Source: Bacteroidales bacterium
Lineage (GTDB): Bacteria > Bacteroidota > Bacteroidia > Bacteroidales > UBA932
Assembly: GCA_017429885.1 (NCBI GenBank)
Contig: JAFROA010000177.1
Location: 1 to 11,085, forward strand
Reading direction: 5' to 3'
DNA length: 11,085 bases
The translations under genes and the position numbers were made by a program. The stretch's first letter is position 1. Each line of letters starts with the position of its first letter. This document shows positions 1 to 6,580 of the stretch, one piece after another. A model generated the notes under the pieces. It ran no database searches. It saw only the letters and a list, made by a program, of their open reading frames with translations, and was not told the origin of the DNA.

Positions 1-8
1 ATCAGATT

Positions 9-353
9 ATGCCAAGATCAGTCAATTCAGTAGCCTCTAGGGCTCGCCGCAAGAAGATTCTCAAGAGAACCCGCGGAAATTTCCTCTCCAGAAAGAATGT
101 CTGGACCGTAGCTAAGAACACTTACGAGAAAGGTTTGACTTACGCCTATCGTGACCGCAAGGCCAAGAAGCGCGATTTCCGCGCCCTTTGGATCCAGAGG
201 ATCAATGCCGCCGCGCGTCAGTATGGAATCACTTATTCCCAGTTCATGGGCAAGCTCGCGAAGCAGAACGTCGGTCTCAACCGCAAAGTTCTCGCTGACC
301 TCGCCATGAATAATCCCCAGGCGTTTGAGGCCATCGTCAATTCCGTCAAATAG
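9..353 (+). CDS. rplT: 50S ribosomal protein L20
   Basis: L20 binds 23S rRNA and is needed early in large-subunit assembly. The 114-residue product is full length for the family. It opens with the characteristic basic stretch [16 protein letters not shown], continues with [14 protein letters not shown] (residues 19-32), and has the globular segment with [13 protein letters not shown] and [11 protein letters not shown] (about residues 46-69). The N-terminal extension that threads into rRNA is strongly basic, as expected. In most bacteria this gene follows infC and rpmI; those would lie upstream, outside the window. The usual downstream partner in many bacteria is pheS-pheT, but here lepB follows after 15 bases. 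L20 represses its own operon in E. coli and B. subtilis, but any control site would be upstream and cannot be seen. Identification is very secure. Confidence 0.98.
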   Translation: MPRSVNSVASRARRKKILKRTRGNFLSRKNVWTVAKNTYEKGLTYAYRDRKAKKRDFRALWIQRINAAARQYGITYSQFMGKLAKQNVGLNRKVLADLAMNNPQAFEAIVNSVK

Positions 354-368
354 ATCCAATAGTCCGAA

Positions 369-1715
369 GTGAGCTTGAAAGCCTTATACCACAACAAATG
401 GTTCAGAATGGGTTTCTGGGCCATACTTTACACGTTGTGGGTGGCGTGGCTTGGAAACTGGTGGTGGATCCTCGGCCTTATAATCATCTTTGACATCCAT
501 ATCACCAAGAAAGTGAAATGGTTGTTCTGGAAGAAGGATTATAAGGAAGGTGAGAAACGCAATGTGTGGCTCGATTGGCTTGACGCCATCATTTTCGCCA
601 CGGTTGTCGTCACATTCATCAACATTTTCTTTTTCCAAGCTTTCAAGATTCCTTCATCGTCGATGGAAAGCTCCCTTTACACTGGGGATCATCTTTTCGT
701 CAGCAAGCTTGCGTACGGTCCCAAAGTGCCGCAGACACCGCTCACAATCCCTTTCACTCACAACGTGATATTCGGTAAGGAGTCTTATTCGACCCTCATA
801 CAGAACAAATATCGCCGTTTGAAAGGCTTCGGTCATGTCAAGAGAGGGGATTATGTGGTGTTCAACTTCCCTCATGGGGACACGGTTTTGACCCGTTTCC
901 CGTCGGAAGACTACTACGCTTGGGTCCGCAATGCCGGAAGAGATTACACTATAGCTAATGGGGGACCCGTTAAAGTCCGTCCTATGGACAAGGAAGACCA
1001 CTATGTCAAGAGGTGCGTGGCTGTCGCCGGCGACACTCTCTCAGTGCGTGACGGCCTTGTCTGGATAGATGGGGAGAAGCAAGAGGTTTATCCCGGAGTC
1101 CAATTGACTTACAAGGTCGTGACGAACGGCCAGAAGATCAACACCAGGACTGTCGAGAAACTCGGTCTCAATACCTCTGAGCTTTTGTATGATCCGAACC
1201 TTCCCGGTTACCCGGCGATGCCGTTGACCGCCTCCATGCTTGAGGAGATTAAAGGTTATTCCGCCGTGGAGAGCGTTGAGCCGAACCTGGATGTGTTTCC
1301 GCCGGATTTCCCGGACTCCTATCTCAGCATCTTCCCTTTCACGGAAGACTCGAAGTGGACGAGGGACAATTTCGGTCCATTATGGATTCCCGCTAAGGGA
1401 GCCACGGTGGAGTTGAGCGTCTCAAATCTTCCTCTTTATGAGAGGATAATCACCTCTTATGAGGGGCATGATTTGAAGGTCGCTGGCGACGGGAGCATAT
1501 TCATTGACGGGGAGAAAGTGTCAAGCTACACTTTCGGGCAGGACTATTATTTCATGATGGGGGACAACAGGCACAATTCCCTCGACTCCCGGTATTGGGG
1601 ATTCGTCCCTGAGGACCATGTGGTCGGGAAGCCGTCCATCGTCTGGCTGTCTACGGATAGCGGCAGGAAGTTCCCCAACAGTATCAGGTGGCGCAGATTT
1701 TTTAAAATTGTTTAG
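369..1715 (+). CDS. lepB: Signal peptidase I (long Bacteroidota form)
   Basis: This membrane serine-lysine peptidase removes signal peptides from exported proteins on the periplasmic side. Hydrophobic segments lie at about residues 14-43 (possibly two helices) and 72-92. Box B is PSSSM with the catalytic serine at 98; box D is HYVKRCVAVAGD with the general-base lysine at 214; box E is GDNRHNSLDSRYWGF from residue 398. The 448 residues exceed the roughly 320 of E. coli LepB. The extra length lies between Ser98 and Lys214 and between Lys214 and box E, as in other Bacteroidota enzymes. The start is uncertain: GTG at 369 is 15 bases after rplT, while an in-frame ATG at 408 would drop 13 residues. 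I prefer GTG because it keeps the charged, aromatic N-terminal segment ahead of the first helix. The close spacing suggests cotranscription with rplT. No hairpin terminator is evident after the stop. Confidence 0.95.
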   Translation: MSLKALYHNKWFRMGFWAILYTLWVAWLGNWWWILGLIIIFDIHITKKVKWLFWKKDYKEGEKRNVWLDWLDAIIFATVVVTFINIFFFQAFKIPSSSMESSLYTGDHLFVSKLAYGPKVPQTPLTIPFTHNVIFGKESYSTLIQNKYRRLKGFGHVKRGDYVVFNFPHGDTVLTRFPSEDYYAWVRNAGRDYTIANGGPVKVRPMDKEDHYVKRCVAVAGDTLSVRDGLVWIDGEKQEVYPGVQLTYKVVTNGQKINTRTVEKLGLNTSELLYDPNLPGYPAMPLTASMLEEIKGYSAVESVEPNLDVFPPDFPDSYLSIFPFTEDSKWTRDNFGPLWIPAKGATVELSVSNLPLYERIITSYEGHDLKVAGDGSIFIDGEKVSSYTFGQDYYFMMGDNRHNSLDSRYWGFVPEDHVVGKPSIVWLSTDSGRKFPNSIRWRRFFKIV

Positions 1716-1731
1716 GAAAAGAAGCTAAGTA

Positions 1732-1763
1732 TTTGCGATTCTGAATTTTTTAACCGAAATTTG
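1732..1763 (+). promoter_or_regulatory. Candidate Bacteroidota-type promoter for rpmB
   Basis: TTTG at 1732-1735 is followed 20 bases later by GAAATTTG at 1756-1763, which matches the TAnnTTTG -7 consensus except for its first base. The spacing fits the known Bacteroides TTTG-N19-21-TAnnTTTG arrangement. Transcription would begin near 1768-1771, giving a leader of about 35 bases before rpmB. The 89-base AT-rich gap after lepB supports a new transcription start. A second near match, TTATTTTG at 1774-1781, has no well-spaced -33 partner. This is a prediction from motif and spacing only. Confidence 0.42.
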
Positions 1764-1804
1764 CGACCCCAAATTATTTTGAATCAATAAAAAAGTAAGA
1801 TATC

Positions 1805-2047
1805 ATGGCAAAAGTTTGTCAAATAACTGGACGGAAGAGGATGATCGGCTGCAACGTCGCTCATTCGAGACTTCACACTAAGCGTGACTTCTCCCTCAAC
1901 CTCAAGACCAAGAGATTCTGGTCAGAGGAGGAGCAGAGGTTTGTTACTCTCAAAGTTTCCACCAAGGGCATGAGGACCATCGAGAAGAAGGGTCTTGACG
2001 CCGCCCTCAAGGAGGCTCAGGAAAAAGGATATGTCGGCCTTGTCTAA
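1805..2047 (+). CDS. rpmB: 50S ribosomal protein L28
   Basis: This is a large-subunit ribosomal protein. The 80-residue product starts MAKVCQITGRKRMIGCNVAH, the diagnostic L28 N-terminus, followed by the SRLHTKRDFSLNLKTKRFW segment (about residues 21-39). It is typical in length. The zinc-binding CxxC pairs of the cysteine-rich L28 form are absent: only isolated Cys5 and Cys16 are seen, so this is the zinc-free type. The ATG at 1805 follows an A-rich leader (AATAAAAAAG) and lacks a Shine-Dalgarno motif, as is common in Bacteroidota. rpmG starts 14 bases after its stop. The rpmB-rpmG pairing is widespread in bacteria, and the following DUF4295 gene and ftsY mark the phylum. It probably starts the transcript that ends at 2473. 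Confidence 0.97.
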   Translation: MAKVCQITGRKRMIGCNVAHSRLHTKRDFSLNLKTKRFWSEEEQRFVTLKVSTKGMRTIEKKGLDAALKEAQEKGYVGLV

Positions 2048-2061
2048 AAAATCGTTGAACT

Positions 2062-2250
2062 ATGGCAAAGAAAACTAAAGACGCAAGGGTGCAGGTCATA
2101 CTCGAGTGCACTGAGCAGAAGGCGAGCGGAGTCCCCGGGATTTCCAGGTACGTCACCACTAAGAACAAGAAGAACACTCCCGACCGTCTGGAGCGCAAGA
2201 AATACAATCCTTACCTCCACAGGGTCACTGTCCACCGCGAAATCAAATAA
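2062..2250 (+). CDS. rpmG: 50S ribosomal protein L33
   Basis: This is a small basic large-subunit ribosomal protein located near the tRNA exit site. The 62-residue product has the L33 pattern: [20 protein letters not shown] at the start, then [24 protein letters not shown] (about residues 29-52), where L33 family members carry the conserved NTP.RLE.KKY.P motif. Only one cysteine (Cys16) is present, so neither zinc-binding CxxC pair of the Cys4 form exists; this is the zinc-independent type. It lies 14 bases after rpmB and 12 bases before the DUF4295 gene, so the three are almost certainly cotranscribed. Length and sequence are ordinary for the phylum. Confidence 0.97.
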   Translation: MAKKTKDARVQVILECTEQKASGVPGISRYVTTKNKKNTPDRLERKKYNPYLHRVTVHREIK

Positions 2251-2262
2251 GTAGATTAAGTT

Positions 2263-2421
2263 ATGGCAAAGAAAGCAGTCGCTACATTCGCCGCCAAGGC
2301 TGGCGCGAAGAGCATGGTGAAGTGCATCCGTATGGACAAGTCTCCCAAGACGGGCGCTTATTTCTTCACTGAGCAGCTTGTTGAAGCTGAGAAGACCAAG
2401 GAATTCTTCGGCAAGAAATAA
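2263..2421 (+). CDS. DUF4295 family small basic protein
   Basis: This 52-residue ORF starts with ATG at 2263, 12 bases after rpmG, and ends with TAA at 2419-2421. It begins MAKKAVATFAAKAGAKSMVK and contains CIRMDKSPKTGAYFFTEQLV (residues 21-40), then ends in a lysine-rich tail. I recognise this as the DUF4295 family, a protein of about 50 residues conserved in Bacteroidota directly behind rpmB-rpmG. The net charge is strongly positive, with many lysines, and there is no signal peptide or membrane segment. The function is not established. Ribosomal neighbours, size, and charge suggest a ribosome-associated protein or assembly factor, but that is inference. The gene is short enough to be missed by length-filtered gene calls. 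Spacing, the MAKK start shared with rpmG, and the terminator 21 bases after its stop all support it. Confidence 0.9.
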   Translation: MAKKAVATFAAKAGAKSMVKCIRMDKSPKTGAYFFTEQLVEAEKTKEFFGKK

Positions 2422-2442
2422 TCGTCGCGGAAAAGATATTTG

Positions 2443-2473
2443 GAGCGGGCGTTATCAGACGTCCGCTCTTTTT
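2443..2473 (+). terminator. Intrinsic terminator of the rpmB-rpmG-DUF4295 operon
   Basis: The arm GAGCGGGCGT (2443-2452) pairs with ACGTCCGCTC (2459-2468) over ten positions with a single G-U wobble. The loop has six bases, and a run of five T follows (2469-2473). The hairpin starts 21 bases after the DUF4295 stop and lies about 50 bases before ftsY. It is a classic Rho-independent terminator in both stem strength and T tract. Confidence 0.9.
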
Positions 2474-2491
2474 ATTTACCCTGTTTTTATG

Positions 2492-2499
2492 TATATTTG
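2492..2499 (+). promoter_or_regulatory. Candidate -7 box of the ftsY operon promoter
   Basis: TATATTTG is a perfect match to the Bacteroidota -7 consensus TAnnTTTG. Twenty bases upstream, the -33 position falls in the T run of the preceding terminator (around 2468-2472), where the sequence is T-rich but has no exact TTTG. Transcription would begin near 2503-2506, leaving a leader of only about 15 to 18 bases before the ftsY ATG. Its location just after a terminator and just before the long ftsY-pheT gene string supports the call. Confidence 0.6.
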
Positions 2500-2520
2500 T
2501 AAGTTTACATTTTGTGTGTC

Positions 2521-3453
2521 ATGGGACTGTTCGACAAAGGAGTTCAAAAGACTAAAGAAGGGTTCTTCCAAAGGCTCTCCAGAGCCGTGGTTGGAAAATC
2601 CAAGGTGAACGATGACGTGCTGGATGCCATCGAGGAGGCTCTCGTGGCTTCCGACATGGGTGTTGACACGACCTTGAAGATTGTTGACAGTCTTGAGGAA
2701 AGAGTGGGAAGGGACAAGTATATGTCCATGGATGAGCTTGTTGACTTGCTCCGTGATGAGATCGGAAAGCTCCTGGATGTAGAAGGTGAGACAGCTCCCT
2801 CTGAGCCGTTTGACCTCGGCAAGAAACCTCTGGTCGTCATGATTGTCGGGGTTAATGGAGTGGGAAAGACCACCACGATCGGTAAGCTCGCTTCCAGGTA
2901 TAAATCCATGGGCAAGAAGGTCATAGTAGGGGCCGCCGACACTTTCCGGGCCGCTGCGGTGGATCAGCTGGTGATATGGGCTGAGCGCGCCGGAGTGGAC
3001 ATAGTGAAGCAAGGTATGGGTGCGGATCCGGCTTCGGTGGCTTTCGATACGGTTAAGTCTGCGGTCGCGAAGGATGCCGATGTCGTCTTGATTGACACAG
3101 CGGGTAGGTTGCATAACAGGGTGGATCTGATGAATGAGCTCACTAAGATCCGTAATGTCATGAGAAAGGTTATCCCGGACGCTCCGCATGAGGTTATGCT
3201 TGTGCTTGACGCCTCGACAGGACAGAATGCCTTCCAGCAGGCCAAGGAGTTCTCCAGGGCCACTGACATCACTTCCCTCGCGGTCACCAAGTTGGATGGC
3301 ACCGCGAAAGGCGGGGTCGTGATCGGTATAGTCGACCAGCTGAAGGTTCCGGTGAAGTTTATCGGGATAGGTGAAGGCGTCGACGACCTCAAAGTGTTTG
3401 ACAAGAAAGAGTTTGTGAACTCGTTGTTTTCAAAGGAAGATATTGATAAATAA
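2521..3453 (+). CDS. ftsY: Signal recognition particle receptor GTPase FtsY
   Basis: FtsY is the membrane-associated receptor that binds the SRP-ribosome complex and hands nascent membrane proteins to the translocon. The 310-residue product has a helical N domain (about 1-95) and an NG GTPase domain. GTPase motifs visible are the P-loop GVNGVGKTTT (110-119), DTFRAAAVDQL (140-150), DTAGR (192-196), TKLDGTAKGG (256-265), and GIGEGVDDL (282-290). The long acidic A domain of E. coli FtsY is absent, giving the short form usual in this phylum. I chose ATG at 2521, giving MGLFDKGVQK, the typical FtsY beginning; a TTG at 2512 adds only MCV and lies too close to the predicted transcription start. The gene begins the run that continues into pheT after 6 bases. 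It lies directly behind the ribosomal-protein transcript, as in many Bacteroidota. Confidence 0.98.
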   Translation: MGLFDKGVQKTKEGFFQRLSRAVVGKSKVNDDVLDAIEEALVASDMGVDTTLKIVDSLEERVGRDKYMSMDELVDLLRDEIGKLLDVEGETAPSEPFDLGKKPLVVMIVGVNGVGKTTTIGKLASRYKSMGKKVIVGAADTFRAAAVDQLVIWAERAGVDIVKQGMGADPASVAFDTVKSAVAKDADVVLIDTAGRLHNRVDLMNELTKIRNVMRKVIPDAPHEVMLVLDASTGQNAFQQAKEFSRATDITSLAVTKLDGTAKGGVVIGIVDQLKVPVKFIGIGEGVDDLKVFDKKEFVNSLFSKEDIDK

Positions 3454-3459
3454 ATAATT

Positions 3460-5901
3460 ATGAAGCTCTCTTACAATTGGCTGAAAGATTATCTCGAGTT
3501 TGACTTGACACCGGCCCGCATCGCTGACGCCATGACGGACATAGGTATTGAGGTTGATTCCGTTGAGGAACAGGAAGAGATCCCTGGCGGGCTCGCCGGG
3601 GTTGTCGTGGCTGAGGTTCTTGAATGCGTGCCGCATCCGGATTCCGACCATCTCCATGTCACAAAGGTGAATGATGGCTCCCCTGAGCCTGTGACCGTGG
3701 TCTGTGGTGCCCCTAACGTGGCCGCCGGACAGAAGGTCCTTTTCGCCCGTATCGGGACGGTTTTGCCCGGTGATTTCAAGATCAAGAAATCGAAGATCCG
3801 CGGGGTTGAGTCCTTTGGAATGATTTGCGCTGAGGATGAGCTCGGGATTGGAGAGGATCATGCCGGTATCATGGTCCTACCTGAGGATGCCGTTGTCGGC
3901 ACACCTGCCAAGGACTATCTCCATCTCAAGACCGAGGCTGTAATTGAATATGAGATCACCGCCAACAGGGTGGATGCCTCCTCTCATATCGGCGTTGCGC
4001 GCGACTTGTACGCTTGGATGAAGCTTAACGATATCCCTTGCTCCTTCAAGTATCCTTCGATCGAAGGATGGATGGAAGGTGAGGGAACCGCTATCCCGAT
4101 TGACGTGCAGGATCCTTCAGCAGCTCCCCGTTATTGCGGCATCACCGTCAAGGGCGTGAAGGTCGGTCCTTCTCCTGAGTGGCTCCGCAAGAGACTTTTA
4201 GCCATTGGCCTGCGTCCCATCGACAATGTTGTTGACGTGTCCAATTTCATTCTCTGGGAGCTCGGGCAGCCTCTTCACACCTTTGACGCTGACAAGATTT
4301 CCGGCGGGAAGGTGATTGTCAGAAGGGCTCAGGAAGGTGAGAAGATCGTCACCCTGGATGAGATGGAGCGCAAGCTATCCGCTGAGGATATTGTCATCGC
4401 GAACGCTGACGGGCCGATGTGTATCGCCGGTGTTTTCGGAGGGATTGACTCTGGTGTTACTGAGTCCACGACCAATGTGTTCATTGAGAGCGCTTATTTC
4501 GATCCAGGTTCCATCCGCAAGACTTCCAAGAGGCATACTCTCCAGACAGACGCGTCTTTCCGTTTCGAGAGAGGTTGTGATCCCGGAATCACTGAATACG
4601 CTTGCAAGCGCGCCGCCCTCCTCATCAAGGAACTTGCTGGAGGAGAGATTGTTGGAGGAATGGAGGAATTCTATCCCAATAAAATTGAGAAGAAGGTCAT
4701 CGACCTGGATTATGACCGTATCGAGAGGTTTATCGGCAAGAAGATCGGCCATGAGACAATAGAGAAGATTCTCACCTATCTGGCCTATGATTTCCTTGAG
4801 AAGAGGCCTGGCGGAGCCAAGGTGGCCGCTCCTTCCTATATGGTTGACGTTGAGAGGGAATGTGATGTGGTTGAGGAGATTCTGAGGGTCTATGGATACA
4901 ATAACATCGATCTTCCGAAGCACATGAAGATGTCAGTCAACGCGACTCCTTCTCCCGAGCCTGAGGCTATCCGCAATGGTATCTCCAACTTCCTGGCGGC
5001 GAACGGTTTCGTCGAGATGATGAACAACTCACTCACGAAGTCCGCGTATTACAAGGGTCTGACGACATTCCCCGAGGAAAGGTGCGCCTCCATCGTGAAT
5101 CCCTTGAGCTCTGACCTCAACGTGATGAGACAGACTCTCATATTCAACGGTTTGGAGGTCATGGCGTACAACATCAACCGCCAGATCTCATCCATGAGGC
5201 TGTTCGAGTATGGTTCTGTGTATAGCCGTGATCCTCAGGGAGATGGCAAGACTCTCGCTTCTTATGAGGAGCATCAGGCCTTCTCCATGTTCATTACCGG
5301 TTCTTCTGAGAAGTCATGGAATGTCCAGCCTGGAAAGAGCAGTTTCTTCGAGCTCAAAGGCTATGTAGACCTTCTCCTCAGACGCTTCGGGGCGGATCTC
5401 TACCAGATGGAAGCCACTCCGGCTCCCGCAGACATATTCAGTGAGGGCGTTTGCTATGCCCTTCCCGGCACTCATCTCCCGCTTGCGGTAGTCGGTACAG
5501 TCCTGCCGTCTTTGGCTAGGAAGTTCGATGTCAAGCAGCCCGCTTTCGCCGCGGAGATTAACTGGAACACGCTATTCAAGCTTGTCAAGAGGGATAAGGT
5601 CGCTTTCAAGGAATTGCCCAAGTTCCCTGAGGTACGCAGAGATCTCGCCCTTCTGCTTGACGAGAGCGTGAGTTTCGCTGACCTTTATCGCAGTTCCTTC
5701 AAGGCCGCCAAGAAGCTCCTCAAGAGCGTCACGCTGTTCGATGTCTACAGGGGAGATAAGATCCCTGCCGGCAAGAAACAGTACGCTCTCGGTTTCGTGC
5801 TTCAGGATTTGGATAAGACCCTGACCGACGCTGACGTGGAGAGGATTATGGACAAGCTCCTTTCCACTTTCACCAGTGAATATGGCGCAAGCTTGAGATA
5901 G
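3460..5901 (+). CDS. pheT: Phenylalanine--tRNA ligase beta subunit
   Basis: This is the beta chain of the alpha2-beta2 enzyme that charges tRNA-Phe; it carries editing and tRNA-binding functions while PheS carries the active site. The 813 residues match the long bacterial form. In order: the N-terminal MKLSYNWLKDYL; a tRNA-binding OB fold (about 40-150, with HPDSDHLHVTKV and VVCGAPNVAAGQKV); the B3/B4 editing region (about 210-390, with RPIDNVVDVSNFILWELGQP and TDASFRFERGCDP); B5 (about 410-485, ending in VVEEILRVYGYNNI); the catalytic-like core; and the FDX-ACB anticodon-binding domain (about 715-813, with FPEVRRDLALLLD). The ATG at 3460 lies 6 bases after ftsY, so the two are probably cotranscribed. 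No pheS is adjacent in the window, so the alpha subunit must be encoded elsewhere. The gene looks intact. Confidence 0.98.
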   Translation: MKLSYNWLKDYLEFDLTPARIADAMTDIGIEVDSVEEQEEIPGGLAGVVVAEVLECVPHPDSDHLHVTKVNDGSPEPVTVVCGAPNVAAGQKVLFARIGTVLPGDFKIKKSKIRGVESFGMICAEDELGIGEDHAGIMVLPEDAVVGTPAKDYLHLKTEAVIEYEITANRVDASSHIGVARDLYAWMKLNDIPCSFKYPSIEGWMEGEGTAIPIDVQDPSAAPRYCGITVKGVKVGPSPEWLRKRLLAIGLRPIDNVVDVSNFILWELGQPLHTFDADKISGGKVIVRRAQEGEKIVTLDEMERKLSAEDIVIANADGPMCIAGVFGGIDSGVTESTTNVFIESAYFDPGSIRKTSKRHTLQTDASFRFERGCDPGITEYACKRAALLIKELAGGEIVGGMEEFYPNKIEKKVIDLDYDRIERFIGKKIGHETIEKILTYLAYDFLEKRPGGAKVAAPSYMVDVERECDVVEEILRVYGYNNIDLPKHMKMSVNATPSPEPEAIRNGISNFLAANGFVEMMNNSLTKSAYYKGLTTFPEERCASIVNPLSSDLNVMRQTLIFNGLEVMAYNINRQISSMRLFEYGSVYSRDPQGDGKTLASYEEHQAFSMFITGSSEKSWNVQPGKSSFFELKGYVDLLLRRFGADLYQMEATPAPADIFSEGVCYALPGTHLPLAVVGTVLPSLARKFDVKQPAFAAEINWNTLFKLVKRDKVAFKELPKFPEVRRDLALLLDESVSFADLYRSSFKAAKKLLKSVTLFDVYRGDKIPAGKKQYALGFVLQDLDKTLTDADVERIMDKLLSTFTSEYGASLR

Positions 5902-5902
5902 T

Positions 5903-6580
5903 ATGGTCAGGAGGGGGCTAGCGGTGATATTTGTGGTCATGGCCTTGGTCGTGACTCTCATTTCATGCTCTAAGGGCCCTAAGGTGATCCCTAAACGCCA
6001 GATGGAGAAGATCTACCGGGAAATGTTCCTGGCGGACCAATGGTTGGAGATCCATTCTGAAAAGAGACCGATAGCTGACACCACATGGTTCTACGCCCCG
6101 ATCTTCGAGAAATATGGCTACGATATCGAGGATTACAGGGCAAGCGTGGACTTCTACCTTTCAGATCCTAAACGCTATGCCGAGATGATCGGAAGGGTGG
6201 CGAAAGGCTTGGAGGATGAGTCCGCCGCGATCCAGAGGAATCTACGCCAGCAGGATAAGATCCGCCATCGGGCAGACTCAATCGCTAGAGCCATGAAGGC
6301 TTACAAACAGGACGATTTGTCTTATTACGGAGATCTTTTCTATGTCAATTCCATGACAGACAGGATTGATATCCGTAAAAACAGCAAAGGTGTTTATTTT
6401 CCTGTTCCCGTGGTGGAAGACACTGTGTTTCACGGTCCTGAGCTGATAATCAAGGACACAACAAAAGCCTCTTCGGATGTCCAGAAAGCTGCTGACGATT
6501 TTACGCCAATCGTCGTGATGGAATCCTCCACGAAACCCAAAGTATCAAAGTCACGTGTCAGACCCAAACCTCACAAATGA
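5903..6580 (+). CDS. DUF4296-type lipoprotein
   Basis: This is a 225-residue predicted lipoprotein. A short basic N-terminus (MVRR) and a hydrophobic stretch (residues 5-20) lead to the lipobox LISC with the lipidated cysteine at 22. Residues 28-105, from VIPKRQMEKIYREMFLADQW through YAPIFEKYGYDIEDYRASVDFYLSDPKRYAEMI, fit my knowledge of DUF4296, a Bacteroidota domain of unknown function. After that comes a charged helical stretch (about 103-137), then a low-complexity tail rich in lysine, serine, and proline that ends KSRVRPKPHK. No catalytic motif is visible. The ATG at 5903 lies 1 base after the pheT stop, and the end overlaps the next gene by 4 bases (ATGA), so translation is probably coupled. 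It likely sits on the periplasmic face of a membrane; the role is unknown. Family assignment rests on pattern recall, not a search. Confidence 0.82.
   Translation: MVRRGLAVIFVVMALVVTLISCSKGPKVIPKRQMEKIYREMFLADQWLEIHSEKRPIADTTWFYAPIFEKYGYDIEDYRASVDFYLSDPKRYAEMIGRVAKGLEDESAAIQRNLRQQDKIRHRADSIARAMKAYKQDDLSYYGDLFYVNSMTDRIDIRKNSKGVYFPVPVVEDTVFHGPELIIKDTTKASSDVQKAADDFTPIVVMESSTKPKVSKSRVRPKPHK

Noticed and set aside
1774..1781. TTATTTTG as an alternative -7 box upstream of rpmB
   Set aside because: It mismatches at the second base and has no TTTG at a suitable distance; the pair at 1732-1763 fits better.
2378..2608. Small + strand frame spanning the end of the DUF4295 gene to the start of ftsY
   Set aside because: It crosses the terminator and promoter and overlaps two supported genes in a different frame.
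2476..3189. Long antisense reading frame across ftsY (237 codons)
   Set aside because: It lies wholly opposite a secure GTPase gene, has no recognisable domain, and is explained by codon bias leaving the reverse frame open.
4375..4923. Antisense reading frame of 182 codons inside pheT
   Set aside because: It is opposite conserved PheT domains, shows no motifs or leader of its own, and is a shadow frame.
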